Source of the DNA: Finegoldia magna ATCC 53516
Lineage (GTDB): Bacteria > Bacillota > Clostridia > Tissierellales > Peptoniphilaceae
Direction: 5' to 3'
DNA: 64,000 bases
NCBI RefSeq assembly: GCF_000159695.1
Contig: NZ_CM000955.1
Span: 1,274,264 to 1,338,263, forward strand
In this document: one piece after another, positions 46,160 through 57,189 of the stretch
Position numbering within the stretch: the stretch's first letter is position 1
Layout: every line of letters starts with the position of its first letter
Translations under genes and position numbers: made by a program
Notes under the pieces: generated by a model
Database searches by the model: none
The model's input: the letters and a program-made list of their open reading frames with translations, nothing else
Told to the model about the DNA's origin: nothing

Positions 46160-46783
46160 ATGCCTAAAGTTCAAATTTTAAACCAACAAGGAGAAAATGT
46201 TGGAGAATTAGAATTAAATGAAGCCATTTTCGGCGTTGATGTTAATGAGCACGTTGTTTACGAAGTAGTTAGAAATCAACTTGCTAATAAAAGACAAGGC
46301 ACACAATCTGCTAAAACTCGTAGTGAGGTAAGAGGTGGAGGAAAGAAGCCTTGGAGACAAAAAGGTACAGGTAGAGCAAGACAAGGATCTATCAGATCTC
46401 CACAATGGAGAGGTGGTGGGGTAGTATTCGCTCCAAAACCTAGAGATTACAGCTATGCTGTTCCTAAGAAAGTTAGAAGACTTGCAATCAAATCAGTATT
46501 AACTGACAAAGTTAATGACAATGAAATGATCGTTTTAGATAAATTAAGCTTAGATGCTATTAGCACTAAAAAAGCTGTTGAAGTATTAAAGAATATTAAA
46601 GCAGACAAGAAAGCTTTAGTAGTTGTTGATAAAAATGATGATACACTTTACAGATCATTTAGAAACATTGAAAATGTAGCTATTTGTGAAGCTAGATTAA
46701 TCAATGTATATGATTGTTTGAAATACAACTCATTAGTTATTACAACTGATGCTGTTAAAATTCTTGAGGAGGTGTTTCAATAA
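46160..46783 (+). CDS. rplD: 50S ribosomal protein L4
   Basis: The 207-residue protein has the internal loop [20 protein letters not shown] that lines the exit tunnel. In other bacteria L4 represses the S10 operon by binding its leader. Its stop overlaps the L23 start by one base. Confidence 0.97.
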   Translation: MPKVQILNQQGENVGELELNEAIFGVDVNEHVVYEVVRNQLANKRQGTQSAKTRSEVRGGGKKPWRQKGTGRARQGSIRSPQWRGGGVVFAPKPRDYSYAVPKKVRRLAIKSVLTDKVNDNEMIVLDKLSLDAISTKKAVEVLKNIKADKKALVVVDKNDDTLYRSFRNIENVAICEARLINVYDCLKYNSLVITTDAVKILEEVFQ

Positions 46784-47073
46784 TGAAATCACCATATGAT
46801 ATTATTTTGAAACCAATTATTTCTGAAGATTCTATGGAAAAAATGGAAGACAAGAAATATGTATTCAAAGTAGATAAAAATGCGAATAAAATAGAAATCA
46901 GAAACGCTATCGAAAAGATTTTTGATGTTAAAGTAAAATCTGTTAACACTATGAACGTTAAAGGAAAAGTTAAGAGAATGGGCGCTCACAGTGGTAAGAG
47001 ATCTGATTGGAAGAAAGCTATAGTTGCATTAACAGAAGATTCAAAAGAAATTGAATTTTTCGAAGGAATGTAA
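46783..47073 (+). CDS. rplW: 50S ribosomal protein L23
   Basis: The 96-residue protein has the L23 pattern ([34 protein letters not shown]). L23 sits at the tunnel exit and binds trigger factor and SRP. Confidence 0.97.
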   Translation: MKSPYDIILKPIISEDSMEKMEDKKYVFKVDKNANKIEIRNAIEKIFDVKVKSVNTMNVKGKVKRMGAHSGKRSDWKKAIVALTEDSKEIEFFEGM

Positions 47074-47089
47074 TTAAGGGGGTAAAAAC

Positions 47090-47920
47090 ATGGCAATAAA
47101 AAAATATAAACCGACTTCTGCCGGTGTACGTGGTATGAGTGTTTTATCATTTGATGAAATCACAAAAACTACTCCTGAAAAATCATTAACTGTTAGCTTG
47201 AACAAATCTGGCGGAAGAAACTCTTATGGTAGAGTAACTATTCGTCACAGAGGCGGCGGAGCTAAGAGAAAATATAGAATTATAGATTTTAAGAGAAATA
47301 AAGACGGTATCAAAGCTGTTGTTAAATCAATCGAATACGATCCAAACAGAACAGCAAATATCGCTTTGTTACAATATGAAGATGGTGAAAAGAGATACAT
47401 CATTCAACCAGTAGGACTAAAAGTTGGAGATGTAGTTGAAAGTGGTCCAGACGTAGACATCGTTCCTGGTAATGCTCTTCCATTGAGAAACATTCCAGTA
47501 GGTACTACAGTTCACAACATCGAAATGAAAGTTGGCAAAGGAGCTCAATTAGTTAGAACAGCTGGTGCTGAAGCACAACTTATGGCTAAGGAAGGCAAAT
47601 TTGCACAATTAAGATTACCATCAGGAGAATTCAGATTAATTCACCTTGACTGCAAAGCTACTGTAGGACAAGTTGGAAATATCTCTCACGAATTAGTTAC
47701 AATCGGTAAAGCTGGACGTAACAGACACTTAGGTAAGAGACCTTACGTAAGAGGTTCAGCAATGAACCCAGTAGATCACCCTCACGGTGGTGGTGAAGGT
47801 AGAGCACCAATCGGTAGACCAGCTCCTTCAACTCCATGGGGTAAACCAGCACTTGGACTTAAGACTCGTAAGAAAAACAAAAAGTCTAATAAGTACATTG
47901 TAAGAAGAAGAAAGAAATAA
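47090..47920 (+). CDS. rplB: 50S ribosomal protein L2
   Basis: The 276-residue protein has the signature [19 protein letters not shown] near the C terminus, including the His needed for peptidyl transfer support. Length and basic tail are normal. Confidence 0.97.
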   Translation: MAIKKYKPTSAGVRGMSVLSFDEITKTTPEKSLTVSLNKSGGRNSYGRVTIRHRGGGAKRKYRIIDFKRNKDGIKAVVKSIEYDPNRTANIALLQYEDGEKRYIIQPVGLKVGDVVESGPDVDIVPGNALPLRNIPVGTTVHNIEMKVGKGAQLVRTAGAEAQLMAKEGKFAQLRLPSGEFRLIHLDCKATVGQVGNISHELVTIGKAGRNRHLGKRPYVRGSAMNPVDHPHGGGEGRAPIGRPAPSTPWGKPALGLKTRKKNKKSNKYIVRRRKK

Positions 47921-47932
47921 CGGAGGGATAGA

Positions 47933-48217
47933 ATGAGTAGATCACTTAAAAAAGGACCTTTCTGCGATGAACACTTAATGAAGAAAGTGGAAGAACTTAA
48001 CAAAAACGATGAAAAGAAGATCATTAAAACTTGGTCTCGTCGTTCTACAATATTCCCTAACTTCGTAGGTCACACAATTGCAGTTCACGATGGAAGAAAG
48101 CATGTGCCTGTTTATATTACTGACGATATGGTTGGTCATAAATTAGGAGAATTTGTTCCTACAAGAACATACAAAGGTCACATTAAAAACGAAAAAACGA
48201 GTAAGGTTCGTAATTAA
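47933..48217 (+). CDS. rpsS: 30S ribosomal protein S19
   Basis: The 94-residue protein begins [15 protein letters not shown] and has [17 protein letters not shown], standard for S19. It contacts S13 in the 30S head. Confidence 0.97.
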   Translation: MSRSLKKGPFCDEHLMKKVEELNKNDEKKIIKTWSRRSTIFPNFVGHTIAVHDGRKHVPVYITDDMVGHKLGEFVPTRTYKGHIKNEKTSKVRN

Positions 48218-48234
48218 TATAAGGAGGTATGACA

Positions 48235-48573
48235 ATGCAAGCTAAAGCTATAGCGAAATATGTACGTATTTCTCCTCTAAAAGTTAACTTTATATGCAAA
48301 GAAATTAGAGGTAAACAAGTTGATGAAGCCCTTGCTATATTGAAATTCACTCCTAAAAAAGGTGCTAGAATTTTAGAAAAAGTGCTAAATTCAGCAATTG
48401 CAAACGCAGAACACAATTTTGGATTAAACAGAGAAGATCTTTTTGTATCACAAGCATACGCTAATAATGCTCCAGTAATGAAAAGATGGAGACCAAAAGC
48501 TAAAGGAATGGCTTATCCAATCCTTAAAAGATCAAGTCATGTTGGCGTAGTTGTAGAAGAAAGAGAATTATAA
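48235..48573 (+). CDS. rplV: 50S ribosomal protein L22
   Basis: The 112-residue protein has the L22 pattern, with the [17 protein letters not shown] tunnel loop. An ATG two codons earlier (48229) lies directly on AAGGAGGT, so 48235 is chosen. Confidence 0.96.
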   Translation: MQAKAIAKYVRISPLKVNFICKEIRGKQVDEALAILKFTPKKGARILEKVLNSAIANAEHNFGLNREDLFVSQAYANNAPVMKRWRPKAKGMAYPILKRSSHVGVVVEEREL

Positions 48574-48584
48574 GGAGGAGTCTG

Positions 48585-49319
48585 ATGGGTCAAAAAGTTA
48601 ATCCTAAAGGATTAAGAGTTGGTGTTATCAAAGACTGGGATTCAAGATGGTTTGCAGACAAAAAAGATTTTAGTGATTATTTAGTAGAAGATCACAAAAT
48701 TCGTGAACTAATCAAGAAAGAATCTTTCAGCGCTGGTATTAGCAGTATAGCCATCGAAAGAGCATCAAACAAAATTAAAGTAACTATCAACACAGCTAAA
48801 CCTGGTATGGTTATTGGCCGTCAAGGTGCTGGCGTTGAAGAATTAAAGAATAAATTAGAAAAATTAACAGGTAAAAAATTAATCATAAATGTAGAAGAAA
48901 TTAAGTTCCAAGACTTAGATGCACAATTAGTTGCAGAAAACATCGCAAGTCAATTAGAAAGACGTATTTCTTTCAGACGTGCAATGAAACAAACAATGCA
49001 AAGAAGCATGAGAGCAGGAGCTTTGGGTATTAAGACTATGGTTTCTGGTAGACTTGGTGGAGCTGATATGGCAAGAAGCGAAGGATACAGCGAAGGAACT
49101 ATTCCTCTTCAAACTCTAAGAGCCGCTATCGACTATGGTTTCGCAGAAGCGGATACAACTTATGGTAAGCTTGGTGTTAAAGTTTGGTTATACAAAGGTG
49201 AAATGTTACCTGGTATGACAGAAGAAGATTTACCTGTTTACAAAAACAAAAAAAACGACAAAAACAAAAAAAGAAGAAACAATAACAGAAAAGGTAAATC
49301 CCAAGCAGCTAAAAACTAA
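48585..49319 (+). CDS. rpsC: 30S ribosomal protein S3
   Basis: The 244-residue protein has the KH domain [14 protein letters not shown] and the C-terminal S3 domain. A Lys/Asn-rich tail of about 25 residues ([17 protein letters not shown]) extends beyond the usual end. S3 has mRNA helicase activity at the entry site. Confidence 0.97.
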   Translation: MGQKVNPKGLRVGVIKDWDSRWFADKKDFSDYLVEDHKIRELIKKESFSAGISSIAIERASNKIKVTINTAKPGMVIGRQGAGVEELKNKLEKLTGKKLIINVEEIKFQDLDAQLVAENIASQLERRISFRRAMKQTMQRSMRAGALGIKTMVSGRLGGADMARSEGYSEGTIPLQTLRAAIDYGFAEADTTYGKLGVKVWLYKGEMLPGMTEEDLPVYKNKKNDKNKKRRNNNRKGKSQAAKN

Positions 49320-49340
49320 TTTGAGAGGAGGAAATATTCT

Positions 49341-49784
49341 ATGTTAATGCCTAAAAGAGTAAAATACCGTAGAGTTCACAGAGGCAGAATGAAAGGTAAA
49401 GCATTAAAAGGCAATACTTTAACTTACGGTGATTATGGTATACAAGCGTTAGGTTCTTGTTGGTTAACAGCTAATCAAATAGAAGCAGCACGTCGTGCGA
49501 TGACAAGATATATAAAAAGAGGCGGTAACATCTGGATCAAAGTTTTCCCAGATAAGCCAGTGTCAAAGAAGCCTATCGGTATTCGTATGGGTTCAGGTAA
49601 AGGAGCTCCAGAATATTGGGTAGCAGTAATTAAACCAGGTAGAGTATTATTTGAAATGGCAGGTGTTCCTGAAGATGTAGCTCGTGAAGCTATGAGACTT
49701 GCTCAACACAAACTACCTATCAAAACTAAATTTATAGCTCGTGAAGAGTTCGGAGAAAAGGACGGTGAAGCTGATGAAAACTAA
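49341..49784 (+). CDS. rplP: 50S ribosomal protein L16
   Basis: The 147-residue protein starts [11 protein letters not shown] and has the [18 protein letters not shown] loop. L16 organises the A site and binds tRNA. Its end overlaps the L29 start by 11 bases. Confidence 0.97.
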   Translation: MLMPKRVKYRRVHRGRMKGKALKGNTLTYGDYGIQALGSCWLTANQIEAARRAMTRYIKRGGNIWIKVFPDKPVSKKPIGIRMGSGKGAPEYWVAVIKPGRVLFEMAGVPEDVAREAMRLAQHKLPIKTKFIAREEFGEKDGEADEN

Positions 49785-49980
49785 AGAAATTCGTAATCTA
49801 TCAGATCAAGATTTACAAAAACAATTAGAACAATCTAAAAGTGAATTGTTTAATCTACGTTTTCAATTAGCTACTGGGCAATTAGAAAACCCTATGATGA
49901 TAGGACTTGTAAAAAAAGATATAGCTCGCATTAAGACTATTATTAGAGAACGTGAGCTAAACATTGGTAAGGAGGCTTAA
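49774..49980 (+). CDS. rpmC: 50S ribosomal protein L29
   Basis: The 68-residue protein begins [14 protein letters not shown] and has [16 protein letters not shown], standard for L29. The start inside the L16 gene is chosen from the normal family length; the frame is open 33 bases further upstream. Confidence 0.95.
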   Translation: MKTKEIRNLSDQDLQKQLEQSKSELFNLRFQLATGQLENPMMIGLVKKDIARIKTIIRERELNIGKEA

Positions 49981-49985
49981 CAATT

Positions 49986-50240
49986 ATGGAAAGAAATATG
50001 AGAAAAACCATAGTTGGTATAGTTGTTTCAGATAAAATGGATAAGTCAATTGTTGTAGAAGTTAAAACACTTGTCAAAGATCCTAAATACGGTAAACAAT
50101 TAAGAAAAACAACTAAATTTAAAGCACACGATGAAGAAAACATTGCTGGTATCGGCGATAAAGTTAAAATAATGGAAACAAGACCTCTTTCTAAGACAAA
50201 GAACTGGAGACTTGTAGAAGTTATAGAAAAAGCTAAGTAA
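49986..50240 (+). CDS. rpsQ: 30S ribosomal protein S17
   Basis: The 84-residue protein has [21 protein letters not shown] and the [17 protein letters not shown] ending. S17 is an OB-fold protein that binds 16S rRNA early in assembly. Confidence 0.97.
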   Translation: MERNMRKTIVGIVVSDKMDKSIVVEVKTLVKDPKYGKQLRKTTKFKAHDEENIAGIGDKVKIMETRPLSKTKNWRLVEVIEKAK

Positions 50241-50264
50241 TTCTTATTACGAAAGGAGAATTTT

Positions 50265-50633
50265 ATGATTCAACAAGAAAGTCGTTTGAGAGTTGCAGAT
50301 AACTCTGGTGCAAAAGAACTACTAGTAATAAGAGTTTTAGGTGGTACTAAAAGAAAGTACGCAGCTATCGGAGACATCGTAGTTTGCTCAGTTAAATCTG
50401 CACAACCGGGCGGTATGGTTAAAAAAGGTGATGTAGTAAAAGCTGTTATCGTAAGAACAACTAAACCATTGGGAAGAGCTGATGGAAGTTACATCAGATT
50501 TGACGATAACGCAGCTGTAATTATAAAAGATGATAAAAATCCAGTGGGAACAAGAATTTTTGGTTCAGTAACTCGTGAATTGAGAGCCAATAACTTCATG
50601 AAAATAATCTCATTGGCACCTGAAGTATTATAA
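50265..50633 (+). CDS. rplN: 50S ribosomal protein L14
   Basis: The 122-residue protein begins [20 protein letters not shown] and is standard L14. It forms an intersubunit bridge. Confidence 0.97.
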   Translation: MIQQESRLRVADNSGAKELLVIRVLGGTKRKYAAIGDIVVCSVKSAQPGGMVKKGDVVKAVIVRTTKPLGRADGSYIRFDDNAAVIIKDDKNPVGTRIFGSVTRELRANNFMKIISLAPEVL

Positions 50634-50651
50634 TTGGAGGTGTAAAGAGAT

Positions 50652-50960
50652 ATGAAGATTAAAAATGGAGATACTGTAATAGTTATTTCTGGTAAGGATA
50701 AAGGAAAGACTGGAAATGTTATTGAAGTATTAGCCAAACAAAATAGAGTAGTAGTAGAAGGAGTTAACATAGTTACTAAACACCAAAAAGCTAACGGACG
50801 TGGTGTTGAAAGCGGACTAATCAAAAAAGAAGCTCCTATTGATGTTTCAAACGTAATGTATTATGATGCTAAAAACAAGAAAGGCACAAGATTAGGTTAC
50901 AAGTTTGAAGACGGTAAGAAAGTTAGATTTATGAAATCTAACAACGAAACTATTAAGTAA
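50652..50960 (+). CDS. rplX: 50S ribosomal protein L24
   Basis: The 102-residue protein has an N-terminal KOW motif (NGDTVIVISGKDKGKTGNVIEVL). L24 starts assembly of the 50S subunit. Confidence 0.97.
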   Translation: MKIKNGDTVIVISGKDKGKTGNVIEVLAKQNRVVVEGVNIVTKHQKANGRGVESGLIKKEAPIDVSNVMYYDAKNKKGTRLGYKFEDGKKVRFMKSNNETIK

Positions 50961-50978
50961 CATAAGGAGGGTATAAAC

Positions 50979-51521
50979 TTGACTTCCAGATTAAAAGAAA
51001 AATATACAAATGAAGTTGTTCCTTTCTTGGTTGAACGTTTCAAATATGAAAACATCATGCAAGTTCCAAGATTGGAAAAAATCGTGCTTAACATGGGTTT
51101 AGGTTCTTCAAAAGAAAATCCTAAAGCTATCGAAAGCGCTGTTAAAGAATTAGAAACAATTACAGGACAACACCCAATTGTAACAAAAGCAAGAAAATCT
51201 ATCGCTAACTTCAAACTTAGAGAAGGAATGAATGTTGGTGTTAAAGTTACATTACGTGGTGAAAAAATGTATGATTTCTTAGATAAATTTATGAACATTT
51301 CTCTTCCACGTGTAAGAGACTTTAGAGGTATTTCTTCTAAATCTTTCGATGGTAGAGGAAACTATGCTGTAGGTATCAAAGAACAATTAATCTTCCCTGA
51401 AATTGAATACGATATGGTAGATCAAATTAGAGGTATGGATATTGTGGTCGTTACTACTGCAAACACTGACGAAGAAGCTAAGGAATTATTAGACAAAATG
51501 GGAATGCCATTTAAGAAATAA
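50979..51521 (+). CDS. rplE: 50S ribosomal protein L5
   Basis: The 180-residue protein has [14 protein letters not shown] and the [20 protein letters not shown] segment. L5 binds 5S rRNA. It starts with TTG, 8 bases after AAGGAGGG. Confidence 0.97.
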   Translation: MTSRLKEKYTNEVVPFLVERFKYENIMQVPRLEKIVLNMGLGSSKENPKAIESAVKELETITGQHPIVTKARKSIANFKLREGMNVGVKVTLRGEKMYDFLDKFMNISLPRVRDFRGISSKSFDGRGNYAVGIKEQLIFPEIEYDMVDQIRGMDIVVVTTANTDEEAKELLDKMGMPFKK

Positions 51522-51533
51522 GGAGGAGTTTTA

Positions 51534-51719
51534 GTGGCTAAAAAATCAATGATCGCAAAACAAAAAAGACCTGCAAAGTTTAGCACGAGAGAATATAACA
51601 GATGCAAAATTTGTGGTAGACCTCACGGATATTTAAAGAAATATGGCATCTGCCGTATATGCTTTAGAGAATTGGCTTATAAAGGCGAAATCCCTGGCGT
51701 AAGAAAAGCAAGCTGGTAA
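51534..51719 (+). CDS. rpsN: 30S ribosomal protein S14, zinc-binding type Z
   Basis: The 61-residue protein has two CxxC pairs (CKICGR and CRICF) that form a zinc ribbon, so it is the short zinc-dependent form. The start is GTG, behind AGGAGGAG. Confidence 0.97.
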   Translation: MAKKSMIAKQKRPAKFSTREYNRCKICGRPHGYLKKYGICRICFRELAYKGEIPGVRKASW

Positions 51720-51740
51720 GAAAGGAAGGAGGAAGCTTTT

Positions 51741-52136
51741 ATGATGACTGATCCTATAGCAGATATGCTAACAAGAATAAGAAACGCGGTTAATGCGAAA
51801 CATAAAGTTGTTGAAGTTCCTGCATCTAATATCAAAAAATCAATAGCACAAATTTTATTAGATGAAGGATTTATCGATGGTTTCAATGTTACTGATGATG
51901 GTAAACAAGGAATCATTACAATAGATTTAAAATATGGTCCTAACGAAGAAAAAGTAATTTCAGGTATCAAGAGAATATCTAAACCTGGACTTCGTGTCTA
52001 TGCCAGAGCAAATGAAGTTCCTAAGGTTTTAGGCGGACTTGGTATTGCTATTGTCTCTACATCAAAAGGCCTTGTAACTGATAAAGTTGCTAGAAAAGAA
52101 GGTATTGGTGGAGAAGTAATTTGTTACGTATGGTAA
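51741..52136 (+). CDS. rpsH: 30S ribosomal protein S8
   Basis: The 131-residue protein begins [16 protein letters not shown] and ends with the GGEVICYVW pattern of S8. S8 binds central 16S rRNA and, in E. coli, represses the spc operon. The second ATG (51744) may be the true start. Confidence 0.97.
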   Translation: MMTDPIADMLTRIRNAVNAKHKVVEVPASNIKKSIAQILLDEGFIDGFNVTDDGKQGIITIDLKYGPNEEKVISGIKRISKPGLRVYARANEVPKVLGGLGIAIVSTSKGLVTDKVARKEGIGGEVICYVW

Positions 52137-52162
52137 CACAAACATTATAAGGAGGTTTGACC

Positions 52163-52702
52163 ATGTCAAGAATTGGATTAAAACCAATTGAAATTCCTAA
52201 TGGCGTTGAAGTAAAAATAACTGAAGACAATTTGTGTACTGTAAAAGGACCAAAAGGTGAATTAGTTCAACAAATGCCAAAGGAAATGATTATCAAAGTA
52301 GAAGATAATACAATCACAGTTTCAAGACCTTCAGACATTAAAAGACACAAATCACTTCATGGTTTAACAAGAACTCTTGTTTTTAACATGATTGAAGGTG
52401 TTACTGAAGGATTTAAGAAAACTTTAATTATAGAAGGTACTGGTTACAGAGCAGCAAAACAAGGTAAAAAATTAGTGTTAAACTTGGGATACTCTCACAC
52501 AATTGAAAAAGAAGATCCAGAAGGAATCACAGTAGAAGTACCAGAACAACACACAATAATTGTAAGTGGTAACGACAAGCAACAAGTTGGTAACTACTCT
52601 GCAAAAATCAGAGACCTAAGAGGACCTGAACCATACAAAGGTAAAGGTATCAGATATGAAAATGAACATATTAGACGTAAAGTCGGTAAAACAGGTAAGT
52701 AA
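52163..52702 (+). CDS. rplF: 50S ribosomal protein L6
   Basis: The 179-residue protein has the two L6 repeats and the [22 protein letters not shown] ending. ATG 52163 follows AGGAGGTTTGACC; a TTG two codons earlier is closer to the site. Confidence 0.96.
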   Translation: MSRIGLKPIEIPNGVEVKITEDNLCTVKGPKGELVQQMPKEMIIKVEDNTITVSRPSDIKRHKSLHGLTRTLVFNMIEGVTEGFKKTLIIEGTGYRAAKQGKKLVLNLGYSHTIEKEDPEGITVEVPEQHTIIVSGNDKQQVGNYSAKIRDLRGPEPYKGKGIRYENEHIRRKVGKTGK

Positions 52703-52716
52703 GAAAGGAGTAAGGT

Positions 52717-53079
52717 ATGTTTAAGAAAATTGATAAAAACGCAAATAGAGTTAAAAGACATTTACGTATTCGTAAGAACCTTACAGGAACTTCTGAAAAA
52801 CCAAGATTATGCGTATTCAAGTCTAATACTAACATCTATGCACAATTAATCGATGATGTTAACCACAACACATTAGTATCTGCATCAACATTAGATAAAG
52901 ATTACAAAGGCGAATCAAAATCTAACATGGAAGCTGCAAAACTTGTTGGTGAATTAATCGGTAAAAAAGCTATCGACAAAGGCATTGAACAATGCGTATT
53001 TGACAGATCTGGATATTTATATCACGGAAAAGTTAAAGAATTAGCTGAAGGTGCTAGAAGCGCCGGACTTAAATTTTAG
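52717..53079 (+). CDS. rplR: 50S ribosomal protein L18
   Basis: The 120-residue protein has [18 protein letters not shown] and the [20 protein letters not shown] ending. L18 binds 5S rRNA with L5 and L25. Confidence 0.97.
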   Translation: MFKKIDKNANRVKRHLRIRKNLTGTSEKPRLCVFKSNTNIYAQLIDDVNHNTLVSASTLDKDYKGESKSNMEAAKLVGELIGKKAIDKGIEQCVFDRSGYLYHGKVKELAEGARSAGLKF

Positions 53080-53099
53080 TGCAAGGGAGGTATTTAGTA

Positions 53100-53606
53100 T
53101 TGGAACTTTTAAATAAAGAAATAGAAGGTTTAGAATTAGAAGAAAGAGTTGTAAATATTAACCGTGTAGCTAAGGTTGTTAAGGGTGGTAGAAACTTTAG
53201 ATTCGCAGCCCTTGTAGTAGTTGGAGATAAAAACGGACACGTTGGTGTTGGTATTGGTAAAGCACAAGAAGTACCAGAAGCTATCAGAAAAGCAAGCCAA
53301 GACGCTAAAAAACACATCTTCACAGTTCCTATCGTAAACACAACTATTCCTCACCAAGTAACAGGAATATTCGGTGCTGGTAGAGTATTATTGAAACCAG
53401 CTGGAGAAGGTACTGGAGTTATCGCAGGCGGTCCTGTTCGTGCGGTATGTGAATTAGCAGGTATCAAAGACGTTCGTTCTAAATCATTGGGAACATCAAA
53501 CCCTCAAAACATTGTTAATGCAACTGTAGAAGGACTTAAATCACTTAAGACAGCTGAACAAGTAGCTAAATTAAGAGGAAAGTCTGTAGAAGAAATTTTA
53601 AAATAA
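53100..53606 (+). CDS. rpsE: 30S ribosomal protein S5
   Basis: The 168-residue protein has the double-stranded RNA-binding half ([21 protein letters not shown]) and the [20 protein letters not shown] half. The TTG at 53100 lies 8 bases after GGGAGG; an ORF start at 53079 overlaps the L18 stop and has no ribosome site. Confidence 0.95.
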   Translation: MELLNKEIEGLELEERVVNINRVAKVVKGGRNFRFAALVVVGDKNGHVGVGIGKAQEVPEAIRKASQDAKKHIFTVPIVNTTIPHQVTGIFGAGRVLLKPAGEGTGVIAGGPVRAVCELAGIKDVRSKSLGTSNPQNIVNATVEGLKSLKTAEQVAKLRGKSVEEILK

Positions 53607-53619
53607 GGAGGGCTTTTAA

Positions 53620-53802
53620 GTGAGTAAATTAAAGATCACTCTTAAAAAGAGCAAAATCGGTAGAATTGAAAAACACATTAGAACTTGTGAAGCCCTTGGA
53701 CTTCATAAAATCGGACAATCAGTAATCAAAGAAGACAATGATGCAATTCGTGGAATGATTAGACACATTGCATTCATGGTTGACGTTGAAGAAGTTAAGT
53801 AG
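53620..53802 (+). CDS. rpmD: 50S ribosomal protein L30
   Basis: The 60-residue protein ([28 protein letters not shown]) is standard L30. It starts with GTG behind AAGGAGGGC. Confidence 0.96.
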   Translation: MSKLKITLKKSKIGRIEKHIRTCEALGLHKIGQSVIKEDNDAIRGMIRHIAFMVDVEEVK

Positions 53803-53813
53803 GAGGTGTTATA

Positions 53814-54263
53814 GTGAAATTACACAACTTAAGACCTGCTAAAGGTGGAGAAGTAAAAGCAAGAAAAAGAGTTGGTAGAGGTTACGGTTCAGGATTAGGA
53901 CACAATGCTGGACGTGGTAGAGACGGACAAAACTCAAGATCAGGCGGAGGCGTAAGACCAGGATTTGAAGGGGGTCAAATGCCTTTATTCAGAAGACTTC
54001 CTAAGAGAGGCTTCAAAAACCACTTCGCAAAACAATACGCTGAAATCAACATCAGAGACTTAAATTGTTTTGAAGATGGAGATGAAATAACACCAGAAAT
54101 TCTAGCAAACGCAGGATTCTTTAAACCAGTTAAGGCAAAAGACGGCGTTAAGATTTTAGGTGACGGAGAATTAACTAAGAAATTAACTATAAAAGCTAAT
54201 AAATTTACTAAATCAGCTGAAGAAAAAATTACAAAAGCCGGAGGAAAGGTAGAGGTGATTTAA
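53814..54263 (+). CDS. rplO: 50S ribosomal protein L15
   Basis: The 149-residue protein has the Gly/Arg-rich start ([20 protein letters not shown]) of L15. It starts with GTG and ends one base before secY, which suggests coupled translation. Confidence 0.97.
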   Translation: MKLHNLRPAKGGEVKARKRVGRGYGSGLGHNAGRGRDGQNSRSGGGVRPGFEGGQMPLFRRLPKRGFKNHFAKQYAEINIRDLNCFEDGDEITPEILANAGFFKPVKAKDGVKILGDGELTKKLTIKANKFTKSAEEKITKAGGKVEVI

Positions 54264-54264
54264 G

Positions 54265-55539
54265 ATGCTTAAAACCTTAAAAGACGCATGGAAGGTTTTA
54301 GACATTCGTAAAAGAATCGGCTTTACTCTACTAATGGTTGTAGTTTTTAGATTAGGTAATGCAATACCGGTTCCTTTTATGGATAAGGCCATTATTAAAC
54401 AAATAATGAGTGGTCAAGAAGGCGGAATAGTTTCTTTATTGAACCTATTAAGTGGGGGATCATTGAGACAAATGAGCATATTTGCTCTTTCAATATACCC
54501 TTACATTACCGCTTCAATCATTCTTCAACTTTTAACAGTAGCATTTCCTAGATTAGGAGAACTTACTCGTGAAGGTGAAGAAGGAAAGAAGAGAATGGGT
54601 AAATACACTAAAATCTGTAGTATAATTTTGGCATTCATACAAGGATATGCTACAGTTAATGGTTTATTTAACAGAGCAATCGTAGACAAAAGCTTTTTAA
54701 CAGGATTTGTTATACTAATAAGCTTGGTAGCAGGATCAATGTTTCTAGTATGGCTAGGAGAAATGATTACTGAAAGAGGTATCGGTAACGGAATTTCAAT
54801 CTTGATTTTCTTAGGTATCATTTCAAATATGCCAAGACAAATCGGTACAATGATTTATCAATCTAGACAAGGAATGCTATCTTGGTGGAAAATATTACTT
54901 TTTGTACTAATAGCGATTATAATATTAGTAGTAGTGGTATTAATTAACCAAGGTGAAAGAAGAATTCCTGTACAATACGCTAAAAGAGTAGTAGGAAGAA
55001 AAATGTATGGTGGTCAATCAACTCATATTCCAATTAAAGTTAATATGGGTGGTGTAATGCCAGTAATCTTTGCATCAGCAATCTTACAATTACCACAAAC
55101 AATAGCATTATTATTCGGCAAAGACATGCCAGGATGGTTAGCCCACATATTCACAGTACAAACAACATCAGGGTTAGTTATCTTCTCAATAGTAAACATG
55201 TTATTGATCATAATATTCGCATTCTTCTACTCAGCAATTCAGTTCAACACTGTTGAATACGCTAAGAACTTGCAACAATATGGCGGATTCATTATGGGAA
55301 TTAGACCTGGTAAACCAACAGGCATGTATCTAAAGAAAATTTCTGATAGAGTAACATTTATAGGCGCAATCATATTAGCGTTAGTAGCATCAGCACCAAT
55401 GCTAATATCAAAAGCTATAGGAATACAAATCCTATTCGGTGGTACATCAATCATCATCGTAGTAGGTGTAGTATTAGATACTGTAAAACAAATGGAAAGT
55501 ATGCTAACTATGAAACACTATAAAGGATTTTTGAAGTAA
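54265..55539 (+). CDS. secY: Protein translocase channel subunit SecY
   Basis: The 424-residue membrane protein has ten helices, the SecY motifs RLGNAIPVPF and GGSLRQMSIFALSIYPYITASII, and the C-terminal cytosolic loops that bind SecA and ribosomes. It forms the SecYEG pore with SecA (17372). Position between L15 and adk is standard. Confidence 0.97.
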   Translation: MLKTLKDAWKVLDIRKRIGFTLLMVVVFRLGNAIPVPFMDKAIIKQIMSGQEGGIVSLLNLLSGGSLRQMSIFALSIYPYITASIILQLLTVAFPRLGELTREGEEGKKRMGKYTKICSIILAFIQGYATVNGLFNRAIVDKSFLTGFVILISLVAGSMFLVWLGEMITERGIGNGISILIFLGIISNMPRQIGTMIYQSRQGMLSWWKILLFVLIAIIILVVVVLINQGERRIPVQYAKRVVGRKMYGGQSTHIPIKVNMGGVMPVIFASAILQLPQTIALLFGKDMPGWLAHIFTVQTTSGLVIFSIVNMLLIIIFAFFYSAIQFNTVEYAKNLQQYGGFIMGIRPGKPTGMYLKKISDRVTFIGAIILALVASAPMLISKAIGIQILFGGTSIIIVVGVVLDTVKQMESMLTMKHYKGFLK

Positions 55540-55549
55540 GGAGTTTATA

Positions 55550-56197
55550 ATGAGATTAATATTATTAGGACCTCCGGGAGCAGGTAAAGGAACTCAAGCT
55601 AAAAGAGTTATTGAAGAATTTGATATTCCTCACATTTCAACAGGTGATATTTTCAGAAAAAATATCAAAGAAAAGACAGAACTAGGTCAAAAAGTTGAAG
55701 GCTTACTTGCAGAAGGAAAACTTGTACCTGATGAATTAACAATAGAAATGGTTTGGGACAGATTAGATCAAGAAGATTGCAAAAACGGATTCTTACTTGA
55801 CGGATTCCCAAGAACAATTCCTCAAGCCGAAGCCCTTGATGAAGGACTAGCTAAAAGAGGATTGAAACTAGACCGCGTATTAAACATAGACGTTGACAAA
55901 GATTCTCTTGTAAAAAGACTTTCAGGAAGACGTGTATGTCCAAACTGTGGTGCAAGCTATCACATTGATAACAACCCAACAAAAGTTGAAGGGATATGTG
56001 ATGTATGCCAAACTCCAGTAATCCAAAGAGAAGACGACAAAGAACAAACTGTACTAGACAGAATCAAAGTATACGATTCACAAACTAAACCTTTAGTAGA
56101 CTTCTACAACAAACAAGATTTAGTATTCACAGTTGACGGAACTCTTCCAATAGATGAAATCACTAATAAGTTAGTAACAGAATTAAAAAAAGGTTAG
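55550..56197 (+). CDS. adk: Adenylate kinase (zinc-binding LID)
   Basis: The 215-residue enzyme has Walker A GPPGAGKGTQA, DGFPRT, and a LID domain with four Cys (CPNCG and CDVCQ) that hold zinc, as in many Gram-positive enzymes. It converts AMP and ATP to two ADP. AAGGAG precedes the start. Confidence 0.97.
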   Translation: MRLILLGPPGAGKGTQAKRVIEEFDIPHISTGDIFRKNIKEKTELGQKVEGLLAEGKLVPDELTIEMVWDRLDQEDCKNGFLLDGFPRTIPQAEALDEGLAKRGLKLDRVLNIDVDKDSLVKRLSGRRVCPNCGASYHIDNNPTKVEGICDVCQTPVIQREDDKEQTVLDRIKVYDSQTKPLVDFYNKQDLVFTVDGTLPIDEITNKLVTELKKG

Positions 56198-56202
56198 AAT
56201 TA

Positions 56203-56487
56203 ATGAGCCAATACAACAAACTTGAAACAGGACAAGTTGTTTTAAGTACTTGTGGTCGTGATATGGGCAAACTACAAATGGTTTTGGAAATTCTTGACGA
56301 TTCTTATGTATTGGTAGTAGATGGAAAACAACGTAAAATCGAAAAACCAAAGAAAAAGAAGATCAAACATCTTCAAAAGTACAACAAAAAGTTGCAATTA
56401 GAGAATTTAACAGATAAGAAACTAAGATATATGTTAAACAATTTAAAAAAGGAGGATCAAGACAAGGATGTCCAAAGAAGTTATTGA
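56203..56487 (+). CDS. KOW-domain RNA-binding protein
   Basis: The 94-residue protein has an N-terminal KOW-like segment ([45 protein letters not shown]) and a basic tail. It resembles the L14e-type KOW proteins that lie between map and infA in Clostridia. Here map itself is missing. Its end overlaps infA by 20 bases. Confidence 0.87.
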   Translation: MSQYNKLETGQVVLSTCGRDMGKLQMVLEILDDSYVLVVDGKQRKIEKPKKKKIKHLQKYNKKLQLENLTDKKLRYMLNNLKKEDQDKDVQRSY

Positions 56488-56683
56488 ATTAGAAGGAACA
56501 GTAGTAGATGCTCTTCCTAATACGGTATTTAAGGTAGAACTTCAAAATGGCCATGTAATAACAGCTCATATTTCAGGCAAATTAAGAATGAATTATATAA
56601 GAATTCTTCCAGGAGACAAGGTAACGGTTGAATTATCACCATACGATTTGGATCGTGGAAGAATAACATGGAGAAAGAAATAA
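56468..56683 (+). CDS. infA: Translation initiation factor IF-1
   Basis: The 71-residue S1/OB-fold protein ([35 protein letters not shown]) is standard IF-1. It blocks the A site during initiation. The start lies within the KOW gene, behind AAGGAGG. Confidence 0.97.
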   Translation: MSKEVIELEGTVVDALPNTVFKVELQNGHVITAHISGKLRMNYIRILPGDKVTVELSPYDLDRGRITWRKK

Positions 56684-56697
56684 ACGGAGGTTAAGCA

Positions 56698-56811
56698 ATG
56701 AAAGTAAGACCATCAGTTAAAAAAATGTGCGAAAAGTGCAAGATTATAAAAAGAAAAGGTCGTGTTATGGTTATTTGCGATAACCCTAAACACAAACAAA
56801 GACAAGGTTAG
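56698..56811 (+). CDS. rpmJ: 50S ribosomal protein L36
   Basis: The 37-residue protein begins [15 protein letters not shown] and has Cys 11, 14 and 27 and His 32, the zinc-binding (C+) form. CGGAGG precedes the ATG. It is too short for most ORF lists. Confidence 0.96.
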   Translation: MKVRPSVKKMCEKCKIIKRKGRVMVICDNPKHKQRQG

Positions 56812-56823
56812 TAGGAGGTATAA

Positions 56824-57174
56824 ATGGCAAGAATTCAAGGTGTCGACTTACCAAATGACAAACGTGTAGAAATTGGACTAACTGCAATTTATGGAATAGG
56901 TAGACAATCATCAAATAAAATCTTAGCTAAATTAGGAATCAATCCTGACACAAGAGTAAAAGATTTAACAGAATCTGAATTATCTGATATCAGAACTGAA
57001 TTAGATAACTATCTTACTGAAGGGGATTTACGTCGTGATGTAGCAATGAACATCAAAAGATTAAAAGAAATCAACTGCTACAGAGGATCAAGACACAAAA
57101 AAGGCCTTCCAGTAAGAGGACAACATACAAAGAACAACGCAAGAACTCGTAAGGGTCCTAGAAAACAAGCATAG
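56824..57174 (+). CDS. rpsM: 30S ribosomal protein S13
   Basis: The 116-residue protein begins [20 protein letters not shown] and has [14 protein letters not shown] near its end. S13 contacts the P-site tRNA and the 50S subunit. Slightly shorter at the C terminus than the common 121-122 residues. Confidence 0.97.
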   Translation: MARIQGVDLPNDKRVEIGLTAIYGIGRQSSNKILAKLGINPDTRVKDLTESELSDIRTELDNYLTEGDLRRDVAMNIKRLKEINCYRGSRHKKGLPVRGQHTKNNARTRKGPRKQA

Positions 57175-57189
57175 AGAGGGGGAAATTAA

